Positions 49,118 to 62,842 of a DNA stretch of 64,000 nucleotides are shown here, piece after piece (the stretch's first letter is position 1; each line of letters begins with the position of its first letter). This stretch comes from Quillaja saponaria (taxonomy: Eukaryota > Streptophyta > Magnoliopsida > Fabales > Quillajaceae). Below the pieces are notes generated by a model. It did not search any database, was not told the DNA's origin, and saw nothing but the letters and a program-made list of their open reading frames with translations. A program made the position numbers and the translations under genes. The DNA lies in contig CM055608.1 in assembly GCA_029379385.1 (NCBI GenBank), forward strand, positions 25,418,350 to 25,482,349, read 5' to 3'.

Positions 49118-50566
49118 TCACCTACTAATGTACTCAATGAAAGAATCTAACTCCAAACAAGAAACACCTCCTTCTTCCGCTGTCTTCCTCATGGCATTTC
49201 CTAAATCTGTTGCCTTCTTTCTTATTTCGCAACCTTCCTTTGACACCATTAGTCTTTTTACTGCATTCTCAACAACACTGGACTTCACCAACTGATCCCT
49301 GTGTTCCCAATCCTTGACAACCAATCCAACTTTAAGCACTTTGGTTATCAACACCGCGTTCCTTGGTTGGTCTGAATGCATAGGCCATGTTGCTATTGGT
49401 ACCCCCATTGTAATGCTTTCCATGCTTGAATTCCATCCACAATGACTCATAAACCCACCTGTTGAATTGTGGCTTAGAATCTCTAATTGGGGTGCCCAAT
49501 CTCTCACAATTAGTCCTCTGCCTTCAACCTTCTCTTCAAACCCATTTGGAAGCTCAACTTTTCTAACTTGATCTGCATTAAAAACATCACCTTTATCTGC
49601 ATCCCTTAATACCCAAATGAATTTTTGCTTACTTTGCTCCAACCCATTTGCAAGCTCTTTGATTTGTGCATCTTCCAATGTTGAAGTTGTCCCAAAAGAG
49701 ACATAGATGACTGATTTCGGCTCTTGTTCATCCAGCCATTCAAAGCAAGGATGCCGGCTTTTTTTCGCGCTTTTCTTCTCTATGTTTATGGGATTGAATG
49801 GCCCTATTGCCCAATGCTTTTTGTTTGGTTCACTCTTTTCCCTTAATTCAATGTAAGGACTTTCAATTGTTCTGCTTGTGTTGTAGAGGTACCCAGAGCT
49901 GAATTTATGGAATTTATACTGAGCACTCATGAAATCCATGAAGTCATTTGTGAAACATCCTTCAAGGGAAGGAATTTGAAGGCCCTTAAAGATCATACTC
50001 ATAATGCTTGCTTCAAAGTGTTTTAGATGTTCTCCCATTGTGTCCCACACATACAAGAAAACAGTGAAGGCAGAGACACTATGGAAAATGTAGGACTCAC
50101 CATTTGAAATATTAACAACATCTTGTACAACTGATGACATTAAAGAGTCATGTATGACAATCACTCTTTTAGATGTCAATGAAAGTGAATGTAAAAGTCC
50201 GGCAACGGGCCGACGGAGATGTGAGCAGGCATCAAAAGATGGTTGGAGATGAGATGGGAATTTGGTATAGGAATTGAAACTGGGAGGAGGGGAATGGAAA
50301 GGTGGGATTTTGAAGTTGTGAAACCGGATGTTGGAAATGGATTTTGGGTCCCAACCATGGATTCGTAAGATTGCTTGACGGTTGTTGGTGGTGGTGCCGA
50401 CGTAGTGGACTGGTATGTTACAGGCCGTGATAAGGCCGGAGAGGTGGAGGAGTTGGTTGAGATGGCCTTGTGCTGGGAGTGGCACTATGACTACTGCAAT
50501 TTGGGATTGGGGAAACCCATTTAGGCCATGGTTTTGATCAACTGTGCGTTGGTTTGTAGGCGCCAT
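49118..50566 (-). CDS. Zeatin O-glucosyltransferase-like UGT (copy 2)
   Basis: Intronless 482-codon family-1 UDP-glycosyltransferase, ZOG/UGT93 type. Catalytic His at residue 35 in PLPAQGHLNQLL, Asp at about 140 in VIHDSLMSSVVQD, and the PSPG box from Trp 357 to Gln 400 with canonical HCGWNS and SDQ. The final Gln is typical of UDP-glucose users. It shares order and many motifs with copy 1 (IPVHYVG, GGFMSHCGW, MGVP, YISR at the C-terminus) but is clearly diverged, so the pair is an old tandem duplication. The start is the first Met and gives normal family length. A TATA-like TTTAAATACTG lies upstream on the minus strand near 50650. O-glucosylation of zeatin is inferred from family; other alcohol acceptors are possible. 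Confidence 0.93.
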   Translation of the reverse strand: MAPTNQRTVDQNHGLNGFPQSQIAVVIVPLPAQGHLNQLLHLSGLITACNIPVHYVGTTTNNRQAILRIHGWDPKSISNIRFHNFKIPPFHSPPPSFNSYTKFPSHLQPSFDACSHLRRPVAGLLHSLSLTSKRVIVIHDSLMSSVVQDVVNISNGESYIFHSVSAFTVFLYVWDTMGEHLKHFEASIMSMIFKGLQIPSLEGCFTNDFMDFMSAQYKFHKFSSGYLYNTSRTIESPYIELREKSEPNKKHWAIGPFNPINIEKKSAKKSRHPCFEWLDEQEPKSVIYVSFGTTSTLEDAQIKELANGLEQSKQKFIWVLRDADKGDVFNADQVRKVELPNGFEEKVEGRGLIVRDWAPQLEILSHNSTGGFMSHCGWNSSMESITMGVPIATWPMHSDQPRNAVLITKVLKVGLVVKDWEHRDQLVKSSVVENAVKRLMVSKEGCEIRKKATDLGNAMRKTAEEGGVSCLELDSFIEYISR

Positions 50567-51280
50567 TGATGCTACTTAAGTTATGGAAGTGAGTGGATAA
50601 ATAGTACATCTGATTCTGAGGATTTTGTTCGTTGTGTAATTGTGATACAGTATTTAAAGACGAAATAATTTATGAATTTTTTTATTTTTTTTGGTTTGAA
50701 AGGAGGCTGGAATCAAACTGTGGGAGAGAAATTTTTTTAAAAATTCTAATATCATGTCACTTAAATTATGATCGGGTTAAATAATAATTAAATATGATGA
50801 ATTATTTCCTGTGATTGTGGGGCATTTATTCACGATGATGAGGGAAAGGTAACATTATTTTTACTTTCTTAGACAGTCATCTAGGGATATTTTAATAGGT
50901 TAAAACTAATAATGGTTGACCGAAAAATAAGTTATTATTAATTCTTAAAAGAAACTTTGAGCTATACCTACTTCCACTTGAATTCAACCACTTGTATAAA
51001 AGAAGCTTTCTAAAAAAGAAAAACGGAAAAAATTTATAAGTTTACTTTATACGATACGTAATTTTCCTCATCAATGATATTGAACACAAAATGAAATAAA
51101 AATTAATGCTTACATTCTGTTGAATTTTTATATTATGTATGTAATTAAACTATTGTTAAGATATTATAATAAATATAATTTTTTAAGTTAATATATATTG
51201 AAAATAATAATATATCAATTATTTTCAAATTATTGTTAACTATCACTACAAATTAAAAAAAAAAAAAAAAATCATCTATA
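50567..51280. other. Upstream region of UGT copy 2
   Basis: Promoter side of UGT copy 2, AT-rich, no open frame of note. A poly-A run lies directly before the Helitron. Confidence 0.5.
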
Positions 51281-52000
51281 TCTATACTATACTAAAAGTC
51301 AAAACACCCTTACAATTTATGATTTTTTATTATAATTTTTAATTTAAATACCATACTAAAAGAGAGGATCGTACCCTCCTAAATGTTAATAAATTTTTAA
51401 ACTAAAATATCATCATTAATTAGAAGTTACTCAATGTCTTCTATATAATTAAAAGAAAAAATTAACCAAAAAAAAAAAAAAAAACTCACCTATTGTTAAG
51501 TTCGAGTAATCACTTATTATTATTATTATTTAAAAAAAAAATCAACCTCTTCTAAACTTATCACATTCTCTCTATTTTTAAGACAATAATTATAGTGATT
51601 TTAATATTATTTCTCAAAAGAAGAAACCCTTGAACACTTGCCTACGAGGTTACTTATTCTAAAAAACAAAACATTATCATCTGACTTTAACATTATTTTT
51701 ACATAAACTTTCCTATAATACTTTATTTTTATAACTTCTTAATTTTTAAATTACAAGGTATGTTTGTCAATTTATTATATTTGAAAAATAAAATTAATTT
51801 AAAAAAATAAATAAAAAGCTATATTTATCCAGGATAAATTAAAATATTTTAAAAAGTAAATAATTAAAAATACATTCATTCACAATAATTTCTTCAAACA
51901 ATTATTTTATAATTAAAATACCTAATATATAATTATTTGAAAAACATAAAATAAAAAAATATTCTCTGAACACGTGTATAAGCGCGTGTGATAAGGCTAG
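51281..52000 (+). mobile_element. Non-autonomous Helitron, 720 bp
   Basis: Starts TCTATACTATACTAAAAG after an A (51280) and ends AAGGCTAG before a T (52001): the TC...CTRR ends and A/T insertion site of Helitrons. A short hairpin, CACG (51971-51974) with CGTG (51985-51988), lies 8 bases before CTAG, the usual terminator position. There are no terminal inverted repeats, no target duplication and no Rep/helicase coding. Confidence 0.8.
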
Positions 52001-55000
52001 TATTTATATACATCATCTTAACGAGAAACTCATCAAAAACATTTTTTTTGTATACAAATTAAATTTTATTTATAGAAAATGCGTACATAGTTAAATTGCA
52101 GTTCATGGACCTTTTATGAATTGAATCATGAATCACAATGGGACTGTTTACTTAATACTTTAATTACTATTATTATTAAATTAATGAAAAAGCAGATCAG
52201 AGCTAGCTAGGCTTGATCATTAACAAGTCAAATATGGAATAACTATACAATTCCCCCAATCTTGTTGTTTGTCCTTTAGTGAAAATTTCCTACCTTATCC
52301 GTGTATAAATGTAATTCTTCCAAAAAGAAAATGAAGGAAAAGCATAAATAGATAGACTATTTACACGCTAAATCTGACTCCATACACGTATGTAGGTCCA
52401 AGTCGAATAACAATAAAAGTAAATACATTTTCCTGATCATAGTCTCATAAATGTAATTAATCTCTTACATTGCTCTGCATGCATAAATTAATTAAACATT
52501 TCAATATAAAACATATACATATTTTCTCTTTAAATTTAAAATGTTATGTAAAATTTTATAAATATATTGAGTATTCACACCATAAGATGATTGAAAGTAA
52601 AAAACAAAAAAAAACAAAAAAACCTATATCATGTTGCATTACTTATTTGATATTTATTATACTATTGGAGTTAGTAAACACAACATTTATGCTAATTTAG
52701 GAATGTTCTGTCAGTAACCATATTTAATTGTTACGATCGTTGCTTGTAAATTGCACACACACAAGAGTGACACGTCAAATTAATTCCTAAAAATAATTTT
52801 TTTAAGGAAAATCTTAAATACATTTTTTATTAGTTATTAATCTTAATCTTTTTTTTCTCTTTTAATTGATAAATTATAACAAAAAATTCAAACTTGAAAT
52901 TCATGACTTTAATTATCATTCTGACTTGCAAGTATTTAGCATATAATTATTAGAAGTTGTATTACTATATATATATATATATATATATACATTTCTTTAG
53001 TATATATAAAATAACACGTATGCTTTTATTTACATGCAAAGATGCTCATTGATAAAATTCAAGTGGAAGTCGAGATAGTCTATATATTATAAGTTATTAT
53101 TAATAATTTCCATACAAAAAAAAAAAAAAAAAAAACCGTTGCAAATAAGATTATGTTATTTATTTTGAATATATGAAACAAAGATGATATTTTATTAATA
53201 CTACATATAGAGCCCCATTAACTTTTATAGTTTCTTTAATTACATATTTAAAAACCACATGAAAATTTATTATCACAATTCTCTTCCATGCATGATTCAC
53301 GCTATTAATCATTAACAACAATTCCAAATTCAGGATGTAAAATAATTTTAAGGGCATAAATGTTACTGATTTATATAATTTTCACCTTATCAATACTTGA
53401 TTTTTAAATTTACATAAGTTGACATGAGTATCAGCTAAATGAAAAAAATTATGTGATATCCATGTGTATTTCTATTTATCAAAAGTAAATGTTAAAATTA
53501 ATCAATTTTATATAAATTTAGAAAAAAAAAATTATTATATAATATAAATTTAAAGTTTCATCTAAACTGTAAATACTAAAATGACAATGTGTAGATAAAT
53601 ATCATTTATAATGATAAATGCATGACTTGATGGCATGGGGAGGATATAATATGTTCTGGGTATCCGATGAATTGAGATTGTTATGAATTGAATTTGAAAT
53701 GGCAGTGCCCATATTGTCCATGTGCATAAGCTGTACTTGCTATGATATATATTGGCCAGAGCCACCTAACTAGGCCTCCCCTCTTAATTAGCTGAGTGTG
53801 ATCCTTTTTGCTATATGTACACACACAACAATTACGAATATTTTTCACTAAAATTCTGCAAGAACATTTACTAGATAAAATTTTCATTTTTTTGGGTGCC
53901 TAATTCTAATGCTTTATCTTTTAATTATATGTTGGAATTCAAGTGTAAAATAAGATAGAAAATTTTGATAATTGAGATCATCATAATTTATTTTATTTTA
54001 AAATAATTTCTGTAAGATCATGATGATGATGATGCATGAGTAGGGACAAGGGACAACGCCAAATAGTTAAGGGGAGCAGAAGCTTCTATTTAACTATACA
54101 TGATTATAGATAGAGTTTGATTCCAGAACTTTTATCAGCTTTGTAGCATGTCCTCAATCAATCTGTTTTGGATTTTATCTTATCGGGCCAGATAAAGAAG
54201 ACACGAGAGAAAAACATCAAGGAACCCTTTCTTGGTTTAGATCATGCATTTTCTATTTTTGGTTAAACTCCACAATAATGGACGTCTACGATACACTTGT
54301 TCAAACATCAAGCGGCATACTAATGCTCTCATGTAACTTGGTGGTCACCCACAACTTTATTGGATAGAGCCTATTTTACTGCATGATTTCATGATTATCT
54401 TCTTGTAAGAGAATAATAATAATAAATTAATAAATATATCAAGATATACTATAATTATATACTAATAGAAATTCGAATATATTTTCTTAATAAACATCAC
54501 TCTTACAAAAATGATAATTTAGCGAGCGAAAGTGTAAGAAATTTTTTAATGTGTTGAATGAAGGGAAACAAAACATTGGATTGGTTTCAAATGTTGAAAA
54601 AAGATTAAAGTGGGACTTAATATTTGTGGCATTCATTGGAATCTCACATTAAATAAGGAACATTCAAGTTGTTGAAATATCAATTACATAATTCTAAAAG
54701 TAGATATAGATATAGATAATGCACCTCACTCGTGGCTCGTGGGCTAGGGCACGAATATGTTGGCGCACTTTGTACTTTCATTTTTTATGTGGGCTGAATT
54801 GCTAGAATTGCTATTGTTCATCAGAAATATCAGTTTGTTTAAAACAGAAGTCATGGCTTTTTGTTTTTAAATTTTTTTTTATTTATATTCATGAAACATA
54901 AACTTTTGAACAGAAATGACCTTCCATATCAAGGTTATAATAGCAACACTTTGTACCTAGCTTTATCAGATCTTCTTCTCCTCTACTTTTTTTAGTTTCA

Positions 55001-55218
55001 AAAAATATTATTTGTATCTGTTTTATCTTTGACATTAAAAACAAAAGAATGTGTTTTTTACCTTGAGAGGATAATTTGTTGTGACTCGTAATTGGGATGC
55101 AAATATTGTCTTGAGAATAAAGTGTCTAACATTTAATTGATACAAATTACAAGTTCCTTCATTTGTTACTCTATCCAATTATAACAACCTTAAAACTATA
55201 TTTTTGTGCGTTGTAAAA
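52001..55218. other. Gene-poor AT-rich region
   Basis: No supportable gene. Contains (AT)n near 52966-52988 and a poly-A run near 53117-53135. Short open frames here have no recognisable domain or splice partners. Confidence 0.5.
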
Positions 55219-55347
55219 ATGGAAGACACAGGCATAAAGACGCTTGCTGTTAATGATGCTGTCAAATTGAATAAGTTTGACGGTTCATGTTTCAAACGTT
55301 GGAAGAACAAGATGTTATTTTTCTTGACAACTCTGAAAATTGCATAA
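55219..55347 (+). pseudogene. Ty1/copia gag fragment
   Basis: Reading from an ATG at 55219, 42 codons include KLNKFDGSCFKRWKNKMLFF and then LTTLKIA before a TAA. This matches the start of plant copia gag proteins (a FDG-x-NF-x-RW pattern, then a leucine-rich LTxLK). It stops at 55347 and neither LTRs nor later domains follow, so it is an isolated scrap. Confidence 0.7.
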
Positions 55348-58285
55348 ATGTAGGTAAATGACCTTCATAAGATAAATAAATAAAATTATAATTACCTTTA
55401 AAATAAGAGTTATAAAAACTTAAACGTAATCAAAAGGTCATACAAATTAACTTAGATAAATTATTTTTTAGTAAAATAACTCTATTTTGTTACAACACAA
55501 TTATGTGATTGTGCATGTGTGGTACTTGGCGTATGCTAAGTTCTACATTAGGTGTTTACAGGATTGATCGTGACTGCTTAAGGGGTTTTAAGGATTCCAA
55601 TTTTGGGGTCAAATGCATACTTAATAGAACAACTGAATTCATAAATTAATATGATTTGAACTTGCTAAAAGTCATCATATTCAAAAATGATTTGATTTGG
55701 AATAGATAAAATTATATTTGATCCGAATTTAAGTTTGACTTATTTATATTTTTATATAGTATTTTCATATCATTTTTTGTTTATTCGCAAATCTACTAGA
55801 ATTTATTATGACTCAATTGAGAATTAAATTAAATATGTTTGATTCGATGAATTAAATTATTCATTATTTTGAACATAAAATTGATTCGACATTAAGTTTT
55901 AAAGACGGACGAACGTTTTACGATTTCAGCTATACCTCACGTTGATCAATCATTCACTTTATTGAAAAAGATATGTTCCTACAACACGTGGTATACAGAC
56001 AACATTTAATTAATAAGGGAAAACTCAATGGTGACATTCGACCATTTAGTACATTGCTAGTTGGATACGGCACCTTAAAGTTCTCACTTACCCTTTGTTT
56101 GGTATGAGAAAGGCACAGCCAAGTGAATGGAAAGAGAAAAAACAAAAACAATAAAAGAGAAAACGTGGATGTAATAATTGTGTATTTGTGGGTATATTTT
56201 TATTATCCAACACTTTTTCTTTTTCTTTTTCTTTTTTCTTTCTTACCAACCAAACAAATTCTTGGACAATAATAAAATCTAATTGTTTACAAATGATAAT
56301 ATATATCAATTTGAAAGATAAAATATTAATTTTAAATTTTAAAATTTTAATATGCTATAATCAAAGACAGATCTACTTGTAAATGAGTGGAGTCAATTGA
56401 GCCCACTTAACTGTTTAAAAATATTTTTACTAATTTGCGACAACTCTAATAATTTCATTATACATTGATATCATAAATAAAAAAATAAATATTTATTGAA
56501 CTATGAGTTTGTGTTGTTTAGAATTGAAACTTGAAGAATAGTAAAAAAGAAAGATGACTTTGATTTGAGATGCTCCTCTTGATACGTGAATGATTTTTTT
56601 TTTTTTTTTAACTGACCTCAACATTCTTATTATTATTTTTTTCCTTAATTTTTACAAGATTTAATATTTGCTAACAATACAAATAAATAAAATGAAAATA
56701 TAAGTGACATCTTGATATTATATAAGACATGGAGTTAACAATTTTGGAGCCAAATGAACGGAATGGGAAAATTGATAGGGAATTGTACTATCTTACACTA
56801 TCTTGGTAATTAAACTTTTTTAAAGTCCAAACAATAATTTTATCTAATTTACAAATAAATCTCTCAGGTGAGTCATTAAAAATGAGTTTTGATCTTAAGT
56901 ACATGCTCTCGCATGTGCAATCCCATTAATTAAACTTATCAAAATGGAGAATGCACAATGCTCTTCGTCATGGCTTAGGAAATGATCGGTTTAATCACAT
57001 GTCATTGACACTTAAGACCAATTACAATTGAGACTCTATAAAGTTGCTTATATAGCGTGAATCAACCTACATACACCTATTAAAAGACTCAAACACAAGC
57101 CATTCCCTGTAAATAACACATACATGAGTCGATACAGACTTCTTCATTTAAACTCTACACATTCTTGTCAAGATTCATAGAACATAATTCAGGTTGAATG
57201 TAGGTCTCCCGAGCCCATATGGACGTTGTAGATAATAGGTCACGACTCAAAGAATTGGATAAACCACATGTGTCCTTGATTTTAAAAAAATCTGTCACAA
57301 TTGAGACTCTTTAAAACTGCTCATATATCTAACTCAATATATACACACGATATGGGCTGCATGATTAGAATGGGAGACATCAAGCGTTGAAACTCAGCCG
57401 CTTGATTGTATAAATTCTGATATTATATACAAATTTATTTCACCTAAAGACTATAAAAGGTTAATTAAATTGTTAGATGAGATTCTATCTCTTACGTTAA
57501 TTTATTATATAGTAGACTATTTGCTACTTGGAGTCAATTGTAATTTTAATACAAAGTTGTCTATTTACTAACAATCTTAATTAGGGATATATATTATTTT
57601 GGTTTTCGATACATATTTTAGAAGTACATTGACAATCTTTCTCTTGTGAAAATGTAAGAAATGGCCATGTTCATAAAAGATGGAAGATAGCAAAAATAAA
57701 GAAAGATAAGGGAAGAAATTAGTGCAGTACGTGTGGGGTTAGTTATGACTCATAATGAGCCATTCAAGCAGAAAAGGGTTTTCAATAATAAATAGAAAGT
57801 AGAAAAATCTTTTAACAACTACGTACATTCTTAATTGTACCAAAGAAAAGAACAATACAACTATACAATTCAATTCAATTAGCAAAGTTTCTTGTGGTTC
57901 CAGCATAACTGGGACCATTTGATTTATAGCATGTTCCCGACCAATGAATGAATGATACTAAAAAAAAAAAAACGGTGTGTTTCACGTGAGCAATTTCTAG
58001 TATTCCAATTTCATATTTTCTTCCAATCGAGCAGATATACTTCTCAATCAATCAATTGTTAAATCAATCAATATATGATACCCAAAGACAAAATTTCATA
58101 TTCAAACAGTAACAATGAGATAAGTTACAAATAATAATAATTAATAGTCTTAGCAAAAAAAAAAAAAAATTAATAGATCTCTTTACCTAGAGTAAACTAT
58201 AAAAAAATGTATAGTTAATTGAGCCACATAGTATACTAGCTAGATTCATTTAATCCTCTAAAAATAAGACAACGTTAGATCCTTC

Positions 58286-58338
<53 letters not shown>

Positions 58339-58610
58339 GCAATTACACTTTATTAAATTATTTTTATGTAATTAATGTGATGAATTTACTCTTAATTGAT
58401 TTTTTAATTTTATAATAAATACAAGAAATCAAAACTTGTTTGTGATATCTTATTCAATAGTGAAGCAATTTAATTTTTTTATGGTATTAATTCTCAAAAT
58501 TTATGATCAAATAGTTAAGAATTCGATTATTTATCTTATTGTAAAAAAGGCATATATATTCTCTATCCCAATAAGAAACATGAAACATAACTAATTGCTT
58601 ACCCCTCCTT
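55348..58610. other. Gene-poor AT-rich region
   Basis: No supportable gene or complete element. A CTTTTT-type pyrimidine run occurs near 56214-56240. Open frames are short and without conserved motifs. Confidence 0.45.
58290..58336. repeat. (AT)n microsatellite
   Basis: An uninterrupted TATATA run of about 47 bp, the longest dinucleotide repeat in the window. Confidence 0.95.
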
Positions 58611-58771
58611 GGTGATATGTACATTGCACAAATTATTAGATGCACAAAATGGACCCAACTCTAATGAAATATAAAAAATAAATTACTATTAAGGTGATAT
58701 ATATATTCCACAGAATTATTAGATGCACAAAATAGACCTAACTCAAATGAAATATAAAAAATAAATTACTA
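58611..58771. repeat. Tandem duplication, 82-bp unit
   Basis: Units start GGTGATAT at 58611 and 58693. Both contain ATTATTAGATGCACAAAAT, AACTC and AAATGAAATATAAAAAATAA. About 85-90 percent alike by eye. Confidence 0.85.
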
Positions 58772-60284
58772 ATAAAAAATGGCACATTGGTGCACCTAAC
58801 ACATTTGGTATTGCTTGTATCACTCCCACTTTGTAATTACCAATTTGGCTAACTCCACCTACTACCACTTGGATTCAACTACTCATAATAAAAGAAAATG
58901 GTTTAAGTTTATAAAGAAAATGTGTCTTTAATTTTACTTTTTTTGTGTGTATATTTTAACACTCAACATTACAAACGTGTTCAATATTTTTCTCTTCGGT
59001 CAAAAAATTTATAATTTTAATTGAGGATGGAAATAGCCTATTGCCTTGCTATTAATTGCATCGAATATAACAAGGAACAAGTATTGGTTGTTTTCTGCAA
59101 TCTCCAAAATTTATTTGTTTGGTGATTGCCAAATATATCTTTCTCAGAGTACTGAAGCATCAACAAGATAGGGGAGTTTTTCTCCATCGATCTTCATTAT
59201 AATTTTTATTTTTATTTTTTTAGAGATAATTCTAGATGCATGCTCTACGTCTTATGCAATGATAAATTTATTAATAAATTCATATAAAATAATTACTAAA
59301 TTTATCATACACTTATCAATCATTTTTATAAAAATTATTCTATTAAATTTATACAAGTTTATTTTATTTTTGGTTTTCCATGAGTATTTTCAAATCTCGT
59401 TCGGGATTTGTAACTGTCTCCTCTATAAGTATTTTCCTATAACATTACAGAGACTCTCAATTACTGAGTTCACACATACCTTCCCACTTAAATTAATCAC
59501 GCATTGTGAGTATACACGTTTATTATTATGTAAGTAAGTAGCTAACGTTATTAAGTTTAACCTTGATTATCATGTGTACTTAGATAACAGCTTCATTAAT
59601 TTTCTTTCATTTTCACTAAATAGTTCAAATTGAATTTATTTGCTCCTAGATACTCAATTTGAGAATGCTTAATTTTATTAATTAATTAAAATTTAAAAAA
59701 AGTACCAAGTAAGCTTGAAATAGAGTGGAACAATTGTCCAACCCATTATTTTAGTCCACGTGGATTGGCTCAATAATGTAATTTGTGATAAGATGCATAA
59801 TAATTAATTAAGGTATTAATTAATAAAGAGAGACAATATTTAGATCCCTGCCGTACTATGAGTGGTCATGGCCCATCACTACATAAGAGACTATAGAAAG
59901 GACAAGAAGTAGTTAGCACTCTTGTTTTACTGTGTCTTTTTTTTATTTTTTATAATAATAGCATTTATATTCTATGAATAAATTATATATATATATATAT
60001 ATATGAAAGTCTTTCAATTCAACAATATTACAACTTCAAATGAGTATCATAAAATGGAATAAATTTTAAAGAATCACTTACTTCTAATTGATTTAAAACT
60101 CTATTTATCGTTACAACTTTAAACTAACTTTTAAATAATGTGAATGTGTGATGTGATAATTTTTTATGTATAAAAATATGAATTTTTGAGTTTGAAGTTT
60201 GGCTTCCCTCTTTTACACCTCAAACGAAGAGTACAAGATAAATATATTGTTTATAATATGCAAATGATTAAATACATGCATGGT
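58772..60284. other. AT-rich spacer
   Basis: No supportable gene; contains an (AT)n run near 59986-60003. Confidence 0.45.
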
Positions 60285-60858
60285 TAGGGCTAAGCTTTCA
60301 GTCATTTTGGTCGATTTTGGATCTTATACAGACTGAACCTACCAAGTAAGTTATATTAAAGTCCAAATCAAAAATTTAAATTTATTTTTTGGTTTTCAGT
60401 TTTTGAATCCTCCATCAATTTCAGTGTAAATTTTCAATTCGGTTTGGTTTTTTATTTACTGATTTGGGCCTTCAAACAGCCCAACCCAATGACCTTTAGT
60501 AAGCCCAATTTTAAAAAATTGTTCAATTACACATAATAGGGCCGAAAATACTATTTTACTATTTTAACATGTTCAAGCCTAATTGCAAGGGGGGTTATTC
60601 AATGCTTCTCATCACAAAATGGGACTATACACCAGCCATTGGCAACCAATGTAATGTGGACACGTGTACAAAAATATATAATATTTTTTCGGTTAACTGA
60701 ATAACCGACATATAATATTTATACGACCCGTAAAACTGAACTAAACAAAGAGTTACATATAAATCCAAACTGAAATTAAAACTATTTTGATCATTGTGAG
60801 TTGACTTCAGGTAGTTTCTGTCGGTTATACAGCTTTTCGATTTTTATGCTCAGCCCTA
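60285..60858. mobile_element. hAT-type MITE, 574 bp
   Basis: Begins TAGGGCTAAGC and ends GCTCAGCCCTA (one unpaired position). It is flanked by TGCATGGT (60277-60284) and TGCATGGC (60859-60866), an 8-bp target duplication with one change. The interior contains TTCGGTTTGGTTTTT and GGGCCTTCAAACAGCCC. No coding capacity. Confidence 0.85.
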
Positions 60859-62112
60859 TGCATGGCATGAAATTTTACAATTCAAACAAGAGTTTTCTTA
60901 TTTATAGTTTTAATTAAAATTATAAAATTTACTTGTTTAGTAAATTAATTTAGAAAGTATCGAGTCCAAAAGAATATTATTATACTAATAGCTGGCACGC
61001 ATATACGTGCATGTTGTGTATATATTTTATACAGAAAGAGAGCATGACAATGAGAGAGTAGGAGAGTAGGAGGGTGGAAGAGAGTGGTAAGATTATTATT
61101 TATTAGTTATTTTAAATAATAAAATAATTATTTTAAATTTTTTATGTCTATTTAAAAGGAAAAATAAGAGTTAGTGTGTAAGTAGGTAGTTATTTAAGAG
61201 TAAAAAAAATTAATTTTTAAATAATAAAATATTTTATTATAAGGTAGAAAATCATAATGGTCTTCTCTCTTTTATAATATATATATATATAAATGATTAA
61301 ATGCACTATTTTTTTAGATTTTAAATAATATGATATTTTTTACTATAACATATAAATAATTAAATACTCTCTCTTTATTAGTTTTAATTTTAAGAGACAT
61401 AATAATTTATTAATTAAGGTATCAGAATAGTGAATTCTCATTTACACTCATAATTGAATATCTTCTTTCACTTAAACAAATTAAATTATGAATAAACTAT
61501 GTTTTAGGTACATTATTTTATTATATCAGAGCCACAGATTTTGGAACAATTTATCAAATTATATCAACAAAATAGTTAAGCATTTTCCACTTTGAGCTCC
61601 AAATATTGGAGTCTTGCTCAATATGGCTTGCATAAATTTCACACAATAACTTTTCAAGATTCATTAAAACCCAACAAAAAATAAAATTTTTCATAAAAAT
61701 TATATTTTTTTATTAAAAGTTTGATTTTTAACAATAAAATTAATAATTTATATCTAGTTGGTATCATGATAATAGGACGCATTGAATAGTTGTAATTCTA
61801 ATTTGTTTTGAGTTATTTTAGTCGGTATCATATCTCCATGAAATGAGGATGGCTGGCATCATGGAGCTATGATATTGACTAAAATAACACAAAACATATG
61901 GGAATTACAACTAGTCAGTGCCCCATATTTTACCATGACAACAATTAGATACCAAATAAGATATCCAAAGAAAGATAGGTGCTTCCCAACTTTTTGATAT
62001 AAAGGATCCATTTCAGAGAATGGCAACTGTAGAGCATACAGCAGCTCTTACTATTTTAGGGTAAAAAAAAAAAAAAAAAAAAAACTTGGACTAATGTTCC
62101 ATCAAACTACTA
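60859..62112. other. AT-rich spacer
   Basis: No gene seen. At about 60991-61006 a GCACGCATATACGTGC palindrome near TACTAATAG resembles the hairpin end of a Helitron on the minus strand, but no matching start was found. A pure poly-A run lies near 62068-62088. Confidence 0.4.
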
Positions 62113-62842
62113 GTGGGCTGGTGAAAAGAGAAAGTTCAGAAGAACATTTCTTAAGAACAGATATAGCTTTTATTCCATACTCGAAATCTAATTATAAACT
62201 AAGAACTTTATTTCCTTTTATACAAGAGTCTTAGAGGAACAATACAAATCATATTACATTAGTCATGAAATCACACACTTTAATATAGCTAAAGTAAAAG
62301 CAATTTTATCATAAACTTTAATAAAATTATTTGATTCTTGTGAGAGATAAGCCTTTCATGATTTCATCATTTTTTTAATATTGTGTCACACTTCTTCTGA
62401 TCAAAGTAGTTATCATTAGCTTTTTTTTTATTATTAAACTTTTTTTTTTTTTTTTTTTATGCCGCTTTCATAATCCCAATTTGCTTGTTCAACAGCTTCA
62501 AGATCTTCTTCAATAACTTCATCTTTTTGTGGAAAGTCTCCATTCAGGTATTGTGAGTCTTGAAAATTTTCAGATTTAGATGTGTGGAGCTAGAACTTGC
62601 TCTAACCATCTCTGATAGAAGACTACGCTGAGGAAGGTTGTTCTTCCAGTGTAATACATATCTGTGAGTGGAGTATGAGTATGTAACTGGATAGGTTTCC
62701 CATGGTACGTGTAGTGGTTTGGAAATTTGGCCATAATTCCGTAGAAATGACATGGTTTTGTTTTACCTTAAACTTTTCGTAATTCCTGACGGCCTTTTTA
62801 GGACAACAACGTGAAAGTTTGTGTAGGATAACCATAAATATC
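62113..62842 (-). repeat. Left arm of a large divergent inverted repeat, broken coding text plus TATA-bearing tail
   Basis: On the minus strand from about 62842 down, this arm parallels the right arm (63078-63950). Shared words include GATATTTATGG, TGTCCTAAAAAGGCC, CATGGGAAACCTATCC, GAACAAGTTCTAG or GAGCAAGTTCTAG, and GCAAATTGGGATTATGAA. Two overlapping frames (82 and 69 codons) show it was coding and is now frameshifted. Beyond the coding text, TTTAGCTATATTAAAG, GATTT/GTCA and TGTATAAAAGG (62224-62214) form a promoter-like tail. It may be a relic of an endogenous pararetrovirus or other retroelement; the family is not established. Confidence 0.6.

Noticed and set aside
60991..61006. Second Helitron on the minus strand, from the GCACG...CGTGC hairpin
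   Set aside because: The end reads TTAG instead of CTRR and no matching TC start was found within about 1.5 kb.
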